Assembly: GCA_900708905.1 (NCBI GenBank)
Contig: CAADRB010000057.1
Location: forward strand, 124,001-188,000
Length of the DNA stretch: 64,000 bases
DNA from: Hymenolepis diminuta
Lineage: Eukaryota > Platyhelminthes > Cestoda > Cyclophyllidea > Hymenolepididae
Reading direction: 5' to 3'
Part shown: positions 1 to 11,700 of the stretch, in pieces
Position numbering within the stretch: position 1 is the first letter of the stretch
How the letters are laid out: each line of letters begins with the position of its first letter
The notes under the pieces: generated by a model
The model's database searches: none
What the model was told of the DNA's origin: nothing
What the model saw: only the letters and a program-made list of their open reading frames with translations
Program-made: the position numbers and the translations under genes

Positions 1-550
1 AGGAAGGTTAAAATATCATTTGAGTATACAAACAAACTTTATAAAAACATAACAATTATTTTCAGATAATCATATTTAAAATGAATTAAAACGAAACACG
101 GAAACAATCTTCGATTAGACTCAGTACAAAGCCTCCCCCCGTGTTATTAAGCTTAAAAACTCATTTATGATGATAAGTAAAATAATTAAGCGATTACTTC
201 GACACTTGACTTACAAGCACGATATACCAAACAGGTAGTTCAAAATGATGTATTTAATAACTATGACCTTCGAAAAGATAGATAGTGTCGATGGTATAAA
301 CTATTCCTCCAGTTTTAGTGTTCAGGAGGAAGCATCAATAAAATATCAAAAGTACCATAAACTTGAAAACATTCGGAATAAAAAGGAAAGATTTCTTCTA
401 GGAGGACTTGATGCATGCATCTTAAATGTGATGGATGCCTAAAACATCATGCACACACGTTTGATAACGATGATTAATCACAATAGCAATTCGATAGGGA
501 TAAAGAATACTAGTAAAAAACTCAAATCTTTACCACAAGGAAAAACTAAC

Positions 551-1582
551 CTGTAGAGTTTAGGAATGGCATGTGCGACAGTTTTTCGGACATAAGGCGA
601 CAAATCCACCGACCCATCACGAACAGCCAACATTAGAATTGGCGCAATTACAGGAATTCGAATGGAAGAAAGAACTCTCAAAGCGGAAGCCCTAATCAGT
701 TGATTCGCATCCTTCAAATACACAAGAGATACAAAATTACATTCTGCATATTTATGGGCACTAACAATAAAGGTGTAAAGACTAACTTTCAGAGATCTTT
801 GAAATGTTGAAATCGACAGCAGAGCGAGATCTTGCTGTTCCTCAGCGTAACGAACGAGATATGCATAGACCAGCTTTTTAATCTAAATAAAAGAGGAGCA
901 ATCAGTCTGGATAATGTTTGTTGATAAACAATATAGCAGTGAATCGAATTCTTACTTCAGGATCCTTTGAAACGACATTTTTCACGACAGCTGGAAATAG
1001 ATCAGAGCATTCTTTACCCCTGGCGACCATCTTAAAATTAATAATGGACGTTGACGAAATATTAATTAACGCAGGGTTATGAGATCATGGAGTAGCTTAC
1101 CGCAATAATACGACGCATTGCCAATAGCTTTAGATTGTATTTATTGCTGTCCAGCATTTTAATAATTTCATCATTTCTATTGACATGAATAGTAAATTAA
1201 GGCTTTTAAGCAAATTTATAACATGTTAAAAGGGTAATCTCAGCTTACTTTTGATAATCTGAGCTGAAAATCATACTTGATGCGGGATCCAAACCAATCT
1301 CATAGTCATTTGCCATTGACTGTAATCCAGGAGATTGAAATCCATTGCTTTCGGCATACATCTGAAATAGAATTATTTGAATTGTAGTAACAAATATTTA
1401 GTTGAAAATCAGGCACTCTAAAAAAGTCTGAGAAAATATATAACACAACAAAATGTAAACTCGTTAAAATTATTATTCGAAATAACTAGTAGATCTCGTA
1501 GCAAATGCCATGGAGGTAGCAAAACATTTAACTTGAAGAAATACTACGATGTAATGATATCAAATACCTCCGACGTCTGCAT
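551..1582 (-). CDS. AP3B: AP-3 complex subunit beta, N-terminal exons (partial)
   Basis: Beta adaptin of the AP-3 coat, which sorts cargo from endosomes and the trans-Golgi to lysosome-related organelles. Exons on the minus strand: 1249-1361, 1101-1176, 956-1030, 787-882 and 551-711, joined in phase with introns of only 70-75 bp. A possible five-codon first exon (1568-1582, MQTSE) also fits in phase. The conserved N-terminal HEAT-repeat trunk is read directly: KMLDSN, then [11 protein letters not shown], then [20 protein letters not shown], then [16 protein letters not shown] and DLSPYVRK. These match vertebrate AP3B1/AP3B2 almost word for word, so the family call is firm; which vertebrate paralogue it corresponds to cannot be said. 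The exon ending at 551 stops inside a codon and no next exon is seen down to base 1, so the rest lies outside the window. The start is uncertain: the ATG at 1361 follows a TTTCAG acceptor directly. Confidence 0.93.
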
Positions 1583-3055
1583 ATTTACGCAGGCGGACTT
1601 CAAATCGGGTTGGAGTTTGTGCTTCAAGGTTAACAATTAATTATCAACAATATATCTCCGTCGAATCTTCTGTTTTTAGTGAAAATTTATGGCGTAATTA
1701 AGATAATATGGATTCTTGTGCCAAGCTTATTTTTTCAACAAAATGTATGCTTACAAACAGATTTTCCTTGTGCAAATAACAAATCGATAAATATATAATA
1801 AGGCACATTCAAGTATGTTTTCTTTACGATATTGTTGATTCGATCTACCCGAGTAATTGTGTATATCAGACGCAATATACCATCGCCATAAAATTAGTTA
1901 TCTCTTCATCGAGGTCTTAAAAATAGGCTAGTTTAAACACACATTGTAGCCTTTACTTATGAGATTGGTTTTAACGCAGTTACATCAGTGAAATATTTTG
2001 TAGTAAAGCTTATTTGCCGTCGCTGTTATGTTAAGTACCTACTTTCTACTACGTTAAAGGCTGCACTTGACTCAGTTCCAAAGTGAAAGAAAACACTATT
2101 TTAGTGGTTCCGATGCGTTGAGTTAATTTATCAAAGATTATAAATAAAAATATCTGTTTTCATACGATTGGTTCACATACTTCGACTCATTGATAGACTG
2201 ATAGTGGTGTTGTAGCACAAGAATAGAATTTTCTACTTCTTTTATGATGCACCCTAGTTTTAAGCTACTACCCGGTAAACGTGGCACGGTTACACATTCG
2301 AGAATCCCATGCAGTTATTTTGTCAGCTCCACTGTACCTCTAGTCAGAAGACTTAAGAGTGATCGTCTGAATACGTCTACTCAAGTAAGACACAAATGGT
2401 TTGTGTTTACGGAAGTCTGCTTTCCATAGTTTTAAATCATAAACAAAAGGGAGTCCCCGGGACAAACTTTGGCGGGATACAAATTCCTATCAAATCGGGA
2501 GACGTTCGAAAATATGATGAGTGACATATCAGCGGATTTTGTCCAGACTAAACATTATCAGGAGAAACTTGGTCCCCCATACCGATAAGGATGATAGATG
2601 ACAACTTGGGGGGCGTGAGTAGCCTACCCCAAGACTTTTACATGCAGTCAGATTTCCAGGCCATATTTTAACCCATCGCAAATAAATTTGTCTGCTCGAA
2701 TTAAAATACAGCGCAAAATATCATTATTGATCTCCACTCTTAATCGTTATAATTTTGAAGGATTATTCTCATATCAGCCTTAGATTCTTTAAAACATGCT
2801 AAAGAGGATCTACTAATTGTATTTGAATTGAACGTACAAATGACAGTGGACATCCCCACCACTTAGTTCGCGGCGTTCCGACATGAATCCATTCGCACTC
2901 TTTTCCTCTCATTATAACGCACTAAAATCCTACCCAAACTAAACTGGACTCAACAGTATGCGTCATACTAACAGTATAATAATAACAGAAATGATTATCA
3001 CACACTAAGACAAAACAGTACGGGACACTACAAAAATTCAATAAAGGAATAAAAA
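1583..3055. other. intergenic, no gene recognised
   Basis: Separates the AP-3 beta start from the 3' end of the LysM gene. The short open frames here (for example 2244-2429 on the plus strand) show no family motif or splice context. The stretch about 2440-2660 is richer in G+C than its surroundings, with runs of C and G, and may be a decayed repeat, but I recognise no element. Confidence 0.5.
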
Positions 3056-4089
3056 TCATAGCCTTTCTGGAAGGTGATCTGAAGGTCGGTCTAAATGAAA
3101 GGACTGAGAAGTGGGAGTAATTGTATCGACAAGTGGATCAATCATTAATTGGTGCTGGCGCTCGGCATTATCAGCAGTTGAGGATGAGGAAGGAGTCTGT
3201 GTTTGATGACCGTTTGACGAAAGAGTACTATGAAGATGAAAATACTTTTAAGATTCGAGATACTACAATAAAGTACACAAAACCACCTCAGACTTACTTA
3301 TTTGAAGAATTGATTGTGTTCTTTTGAGGAAGAAGGGGAATGCGCAAGACGGTTCCGGGAACTATTAATTTGTCCCCAGAGAGCAAAATCCGATTAAAAT
3401 GCCTTAACTGACCCACCTGAAAATTAACAAAACTTATTGTAGCATAAATTTTTTAGTGTTATTATTCAAATGAAAGGCAAATGAATATTTATTAAAGTCT
3501 GATATAACCACAAGCAATCGGAAATATCGTGAAATGTAAATATATTTTCTTCCCTATTTATTCAAAAAGTGGGTTCACACAATTGATGAGGCCTAATAAA
3601 TCAAATCCAACAAGTAAAAATGTTTACAAAACGAAACAAAAATCGAGTCTGGTAGGTGAACCGATGACAAGCTTAGAATAAAAGACAAATAGTGAAGTGG
3701 CTTGTATAAAAATATACGAACCAATTCATCTCCCTAAACCCACTTCCAAAAAAAACTCATTTCTCTTACCCAACCTTGGATATAATAAATATAGTAAGCG
3801 CAAAATTTAAAGTAATGTAAACTCGAAAGAAATAAAAAAATATATAATTTCTGAACTGTACTTAAACTTTTATCCAGAATCGCAGTGACCTAATTTTATT
3901 ACAAGTAATAAACAAGTTAGAATCACCTACAGATATGTCATTTTTAACAGCGATCGATGTGAGAGTATCGCTAGGTTGCACAGTGTAATTAGTAAACGGC
4001 TGATCAGAGGCACTACCGTGATTTTCACGAAGGGTGCCGTAACCTTTCGGTCTGCGACACTTCTGCAGTATCCATGTCTCTTCAGTCAT
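3056..4089 (-). CDS. LYSMD: LysM domain protein, LYSMD1/2-like
   Basis: Small intracellular LysM-domain protein of the LYSMD1/LYSMD2 type, whose molecular role in animals is poorly known. Three exons: 3931-4089, 3298-3416 and 3056-3227, giving 450 nt and 149 residues with a TGA stop. Residues 22-33 contain GYGTL, resembling the SYGSL motif before the LysM domain in vertebrate LYSMD1. The LysM domain is split between exons 1 and 2 (about residues 35-82): YTVQPSDTLTSIAVKNDIS, then VGQLRHFNRI, then IVPGTVLRIP, the usual ligand-loop and closing strand pattern. The C-terminal tail is Ser/Thr-rich and shorter than the roughly 215-230 residues usual for vertebrate LYSMD1/2. No signal peptide or membrane segment is seen, which argues against LYSMD3/4. 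The exon 1 donor must be the GTAGGT after codon 53; the alternative four bases later breaks the frame. Confidence 0.82.
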
Positions 4090-5759
4090 CCACTAAATAA
4101 ATAAATAAAACACGTTTAAAAATCAGAATGATAGCATATTGACTATTCAGATCGAGCTTTAATAATTAAAATTAGGAATTTTTGATACAGTAAATATCTA
4201 TAATTGGTAAGTATTGAACTTCAAATGCAAATAAGCTAGAGGAAACATATGAGAAAATTGAAAAAAATTCAAAATTAAAAAATAAACATCCAAAAATACT
4301 CATATCTCCGTTTTGCTAAAAGAACCACCTACTAGAGGACCGCACCTTTAGAGTGTCAAAAACGTGCTTTAACTTTGGAAAATTCTAACAAATATGATTG
4401 TTTTGAAGACAATAATATTCACAATTAGTGTCATGATTTTTGACGGAAATCGTGCGTTCAAATAAGGAAATTAGATTGCATTGTCTCATGTGCATGCTTA
4501 TAAATATTTATAAATATTACATTAAAAGTTTTTGATTTGGACTATCTGTAGCAAATTTAGGATTCGAAATCGGGCTAATATTATGTAAGCGCAAATTAAG
4601 GAAATGTTTGACAAGCAAATAAAATTTAACATAATACTATCTTTTTAACATTATATTTTTTATGTGGCCTGCCGTCTAGAGATTTTAAGAATTCACTTTG
4701 ATTTTAACTGTAATTGGAATTCTTAGCGGTAACGGTGATGATAGAATATTAAGAATACTAAATTCCTTTTTACTTAATAGGATGATCTATATCAAGTGAA
4801 TTTTAATTATACGTGTTCATAAATGATACATTATAATCAAACATCGATAAAGATCGTGTAAATGTAAATGGTTAGATGCAATCTAAAATGGAACGCCCAT
4901 TATTTGAAATTATTACCAGTTAATTGTTAATTGTTTATTTTTGATTGCATAACCACTTAGGGATTATTAGTATTAACTTCATCTTCGGCTCATTTGAACG
5001 CTTTATATATTTTACCAAATTATTAAGTTTTCAAGAGCTTTTGTTTCAATAATTTAGCTTTCAATGCAAGACTCTTCCCATTCCCTCTATTTAACCAAAG
5101 TCAGCTTTAAAATTAACCTATTTACTTTAACTTCTTAATTAATCTTAGAGTCAGAACCAAGAAATATTGGAGACTCAAATTTGCTCGAGAGTTGCGACTT
5201 CAAAATTATAAGAATTTCTTTCTCATTTTTTTCAAATTAACAAGCAGACTTGTAATAGTAGTCCGTTAGTTTTAAATAGCGATACAAACCTTCCCAGAAA
5301 TGTGCTTCAAAAGAAAACGACTTTTATCTCAACTTTATTATAATCATTCAGTAGTTGTTTTCATATAAATGAACTCGAAGCACTAAAAACAATGGCTCTA
5401 GCTCGGCATAACATCGTGCATTTCGATACTCTTGATCATCGAATTGATCCTGGAAGGGATGCTCTCGTCTATTACGTATATAAATGCATTTTAAAGCCAA
5501 TCTGTGCGTTATTCATATAATGCCATCTATCTACTCACACACTTGTGCTTGGCTGGTTTGAGCAAAATGATAGAAAGGGGCGTAGTAATGGGAAAATAGT
5601 ACAAGTGATCATGCAAGTGAGGAGCAGCATGTGTAAAATGACTAGAAGAATGTTTGATAAGAAGCTAATAGGAGTCAAAGAACATCTGTTTCTGAATCTG
5701 TGGCTATTGACTCATTCTAAAAGCAAAAAATAAATCATCTTATTTAGTAGACTTGAAAC
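4090..5759. other. intergenic between DLK and LysM gene
   Basis: AT-rich, no coding exon recognised. It should hold the 3' untranslated region of the DLK gene; a minus-strand AATAAA lies at 5334-5339, about 420 bases past the stop. The plus-strand open frame at 5545-5733 has no family signature and I do not call it. Confidence 0.5.
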
Positions 5760-8700
5760 TTATTTAGTAAAATATTTGGGTATAACACTTACATCTAGTA
5801 TACTTGAGGTATCCATAGAGAGACCATTAACCTTGGAGTTCAAATCAGCTGCACTGAGCCAAGGTTTCTCAGCTCCATACTGATCACTTCCAACATCGCT
5901 ATCGGTTGAAGCGTTGATATCTCTTTTATCATGAGTAACGAATGCTACACTGTGAACTGGGAGGCAGCGCTGTCTATCACATGCTGCCTTCAACAACTGT
6001 CGTTCAATAACGTCTACCCTTCGCTCCTTCTCAGAGAGGCTATCAGCGATATGGTCTGTCAGTTCTATTGTCAACTTTTCGATGCTCTGAAATGGAAAGT
6101 GCATTATGGACGACGATCAAACATTTCCTTAATCAAAGAAGTTCACTAAGCTAACCCGTCTCATTTGACTTGTTGTTAGGCTAGGTGAGGTGGATAAGGA
6201 TGATGAATTGAGAGAGATGTCAAGAGCTGGAGATCGAGAGGTGATGACTGAGGATGAGATGTCGTTGTTTGCAGGTGGAGACGGAGGCGGATGCACAACA
6301 GAGAGAAGCAATTGTGGGGTGCGTCGAAGACGTCGACCTGGCTGTTGACGTAGACGTGGGGAGGATCGATGCGACACGCTCAAAGTGGGACCTGTTGTAG
6401 AAGGCAGACAGGGCGGAAGATCATCGTTTTCTTCTGTAAGTTTAGACACCCTTCGTTCTTGAAGACGATCACTGGAAACTCCGCGAGAAGGTAGGGGTGC
6501 CTGAGGCGGTCGAGTACGGCAGCTAAAATATGGAAGATCAAGTTCATCATGACTTACAGATTGATTTATCAACGATACATCTTCCTTGATCATTTATTCA
6601 CTGTTATTATTTATAAGTAAATATCAGTTCGACTTATCAATATCTATTAAAATGTCTTTTAGTGCTTTTTGAAATGTTAAAGAACGATTATTTCCATAAA
6701 TTGTAACTTTAAACAATCTAAGAGAGTTAAACTTATATTTTGAGCAATTTAACTTTAAAGAGGTGACTGACCATTTAAAAATAAATTAAAAAAAGCACTG
6801 TTTTAATTAAATAAACTCATATTATTTGACTATGCATACTACAAAGAAGAGGGAATTAACCACATGATACCTAATTTTCAAATATTTTAGAGATCCAATT
6901 GCGCTCTCCCTAATCTCCGTTCTCTGACGTATAGAGGAATTGCTCTCTTCCGATTAATTTTCTCTTAAACGAACCTTCTTTCCGGTTACCGATACCACTG
7001 CATGACTCATCGCCGGCTTAAAAGTATTCACCAATTTACTTCTACTTATTTATAGGTCAATTAACAAGGGAGAGAAATAAATGACTCTAACCTTCTGTAA
7101 GATTTCAAGTTCACTATTTCGATGAACACACTCACTCCCGGAGCATATCTATCGATTCTTGCATAAACGTATGCTCAAACTTTGGCTAAGCCGGGATTGT
7201 GTCCGTATTAATTTAATGTTCTTCTTGCATAAAATTTGGCAAACAGGTTACAAATATTGCCTTCGTTAGAGTTTGTTTAATCTGTCACAGTTAACTTAAC
7301 TAGTTTTCCTCTTCATTTTAGCTGTTTGCGACAGGTGTCTATCAAAGGATTACTCTCGACCTAATATGAGATGTAACTCAAAATTTTGATGTTAGCGTTT
7401 TAGTTATCATTTAGTTAACCATTTGTAAATAAAATAAGGATTAATAAAAGTATTTAAAGCTATTTCAATTGCTCCAAAAAGAGAATTAATCAACTCCATT
7501 ATCAGAATAATTCCTTTCAAGACTTGAAAACTTATACCGTAGGATATTTAAACACGGCAAATAACACATTGTTTAAACTTTAGACAAAAAACTGAAAAAT
7601 AACAGATATTTTATTTCTACTACTGAATGAACAATTAGAAGCAACAAAAAATCCTTATTTTATTAGATCCATCGTTCCATTAGCTACGAAATCTCTATAC
7701 AAGGCAAATTGAAAAATTCATATAAATCATGGAACTATTATGATACTGACATAGTCTATAAACTGCCGCTGACTCGACTAATAAATAATTATAGTTTATA
7801 TTCCAAATCAAAGCGAAGTTCAAACAGTGAGTTCTTTTTAAACATAACCTTTTTACTTTATTAAATTCTGGAAATTATACACAAAATCATAAGTATTTAA
7901 CATTGATTAAGCTCATAATAAAAGTAGGTTAACAAACAAAGTTTAAAAGCGATGTTAAATACAATTTTGAAAATAGACTTACGTATCACCAGATTGAGGT
8001 CTAGAATTGAGATGCTTAAAGATGACAGTAGCTTTGCTGCCATTGAATCCTTCCTCGTCGCTTTCTGTTGAATATGATGTCGAAACAGAAAGACTTCGCT
8101 GAGATTCTTCAGGAATCCCTATTTTATCATTCTCTATTTCTTCTACTCTCTCGAAAAACATGCTCAATCGCAGGTCCTTCAATGATGGAGAAATCTGCGC
8201 ATTTGCTGAGGAGACGAGCTGTTGTTTTGGATTCATACATTCAGCCTCTAGACCGCATGAGTTTCGCCTCAAAGTCAGTGATGACTGTTTTGGACGGTGT
8301 ATATTATCTTGTGAGGCTGATATATACTTCAATCGGTTCAGAATCTATGAATTGAAAAAAAACGGTTACACTGAGTTTTATGATATTTCACCAAATGAAA
8401 TTAAATGAATTACAAACCTTATCTTTAGTACTCTCTTTTCTCGGACTAATTTCGCAGGATTTTTCATCATCAGCCTGTTCCTCTAACTCCGAATCGAGCG
8501 GTCGAGCCTGACACAACATTGTGGAACTGATGATCGGTACTTCAGTAGTTTCTCCCTCTGTCGGAACATTTACCGATTTGAATACAATTTCGGATTTTTT
8601 ATTTTCTGATTCCTCATGGATGTCTCCAACGCTAGCGAACCTTCGCAGTTTCGTTTTCCTTAAATAGAATAGAAAATGCCTTCTGAATTAAACCTGCGAA

Positions 8701-11700
8701 CATACAGGTGTTTGAAGATATACTTAGCACATTCCATGACCATCAACAAATTATAATTCTTAAATTAAAAGTTCACTTTCAGATGACTTTAAAATGATTA
8801 AATTACGAATTTCATTTGTCATTAGAATTCTTCAATTAACCAATTTATTTTTACGGTCATTCCGAAAGAGCGTTAAGATGTCAGATAAAAAGAGACTTAA
8901 CACTGTCTGGAAAGGCTAATCATAGGACTACGCTCTCGCATATTCCTAACTTTTGAATTTCAGTGAATTTGTTTGAGAAATCTCAGCAAATCACTAACAA
9001 GCCTTAGCCCCCGGGCTACCATGAAAGAATACTCAATTTACGTAAAATAAAACTTACGAGTCATCAGGTACCAATAAATGCTAGAAATAACTAAAATCAG
9101 AAAATTTTTGCCGACACCAATCCGGTCAATCCTACTTGCTGTGCAGCTCGATATCAGAGGAATTCATGGCATGTTCCAAATAATATGCACATTTTCGCAG
9201 AAAAGTAACTAAGAATTCACAGTACTGTTATGAATTCAACATATTCCAGTTATCCTATTTTTGGATGCATTAAATCTATAATAAGACAAGAGGGGTTGGC
9301 ACGTCAGAATGCCATACTCAATTTTAACACATTGATTAAAGATAGTTATCTAATTTCGGGAAACCTTTGGGGTGATGCAGAGGGATAAGCTGAAAATAGC
9401 AAAGTAATGATAGTACCTTAATCTGAACCGATTAATGAATGAGATAAGATTTTAAATTCCATAAGCCAGATTCCTTTTCTATTTTTTGACTCAGGGATGA
9501 AAACTTGACCACCATTAGGCGATATAGAATTGGGGCTTCGGAAATATATTTTAAGTGAAATTTTTATCTTTTTATTAAGAGATAGATACTTACATAAGCG
9601 AAGCATTCTCAATTATCTTTGATTTCGTTGCAGCACACCAATTCTTCAACCACCGTGAATTCTGTCCAGAAGGAGCAGTTCTCGTGTCGCGCTTTGCTTG
9701 TCCTACGGTTGCCCTATCCGCGGAATGGCTTGAAACATTCAGAGTTCCACAATTTTTGCACGTGAACTTTACCGCCTCAGCCTCACGACGTCTGCAACGA
9801 GAATTCCTCGACTGCGATCGACGACTTGATCTACTTGGAGGGACAGGGGGATGAGACATTTTTGTGAAGTTCTCCACGCCAAATGGGGTTGTAGATCGAC
9901 TTCTCTCGTAAATTAGACGTCTGTATCGATTTCTTTCTCTGAAATATGACATTAATTGGTTAAGGTATTACACAACCCACAATTGACTAAAAATTGAGAA
10001 ATGAAGCCTTGATACATACTGACTAACTTTTTGTTGTTCCCTTTCAAGTTCTTCTGTGAGGGTTTTCAGATGGCTGCACAGTTGATTAACCCGATGCAAC
10101 TTCTCCTCGTAGTTCTGGCGAATAGTCTGCGCATCTTTTAGTTCTTGCCTGCGTTGGCGCATCAATGAAAGCTCCAATTTCGGTGCTCTAGAACCCTCTT
10201 TTAACAAATCCTAGGAAAAACCGGTTTGTTTTTAATTCAAAAATCAATGTTAAAGATTTATATATTACTTATTTGAATGAAAAAAGTTTAACAAACTAAT
10301 ATTGTTCATTGGAAAGAGGTGATCTGATAAAGTTGTTTCATTCAAAAAAAGTATTTGTAAATGTCTTCCTTAAACAAGCAGAGGAATTACTAATCGCAAA
10401 CTTTCATTTCCATTTACTTTATGCTAATTTGATTTATTTTTCCGGTGAAGCATGAATACCTTTTATTATATGCGACTAATTGCTATGACAACGCTTGTCA
10501 CTGTCCTCTCCCTTATTATGAGAACCAATTTAAAGCCACGTTACGCAATGGAAAATCAATGATTTATAAAGTTAAAAATAAGGAAAGATTTCGACTATTC
10601 AAGAAAGAGTTTTAAAAATACTGCTGAAGGAAATTGTCTTAATTGATCAATATTGACAAAAGCAGAACAATAATTACAAACGTCAATGATTCCTTTGCCC
10701 AATTGGGCCAAACATTACAATTTCCCCCAGAAGCGAAGTCGTCTTTTTAAAAATTATGGTAGAAAAAACACTGAGTAGGACTTAACGAATTCAAAGGAGA
10801 CGATACGAACCATCAGTTGAAGGTGGATTTCTTCTTGCCAAAGACTGCGAAGATTTGAGAAATCATCCTCTCTCCATTGAAGTAACTCCGAACATGCCAA
10901 TTCAAGTTGAGAGAGAATTTGGGGGAAGCTTGGTCTATTACGCGGCTTAGGACACCTGCAATAAATGATATTACGATTCATCATTAAAGAATATCACAAA
11001 CACCAGATACAAACGCGTCATATTTTAAAACTACCATTGACCATAAATAAGTGAGAAAATGCCTTTACTGATAAATAAGTTCGACTCTCGATAGACTGTT
11101 TACTTCGTGAAATTATCGCCTAAAATTGAAGCAAATTACTTCAATCAACGACAAGAGAAGAACTTGCATCTGGCGAAAAAAATTGCCTGATCAAAATTGG
11201 AACCGTAGTACACAATATGTTATTAATTTACCTGTTCCAAAACTCAATCTAGAAATATGCAAATGGGAATCACAAAACGAAGATACCCTATTAGTCATAC
11301 ATCAAAACTAAGTTGATTGTAGTACGTTTATTCAAATTAACTTAAATAAGGACCATGAATAGGTCCTGACTCGCTGCGATGTCTAAAACCCAGACAACCA
11401 AAGATGCAACATGGGAGATAAAATAGATTAAGTTTGGCTAAAACACTAAGCGAACAGAAATAGGCCTTTGTCATGGTCAGTGGATAGTGAGAGTGAAAAG
11501 CTAAGCTTTTTAAGGAAAATGAATCTTAAAATTTATGACAAGGGGAAGTCATCTGACTGAAATATCGCCTAGATCAAGACATCAATTACATTACCAAGTA
11601 TGCAACACCCAGAAACCGAACGGACTAATTGCATTAATAATAAAGATTAATGGCATATTTTGATTTTTTAATTTATTAGGAACAAAGGATACTAAACAGA

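Noticed and set aside
245..442. Plus-strand 65-residue frame at the left edge
   Set aside because: It falls in the intron after the AP-3 beta exon ending at 551 and has no motif, and no AP-3 beta continuation is present on the minus strand there.
5760..5792. Reading the DLK terminal exon as ending at the 5793 donor only
   Set aside because: The frame continues 10 codons to a TAA at 5760 and the next downstream coding exon is better explained as the start of a separate LysM gene. Kept as a finding, not as the main model.
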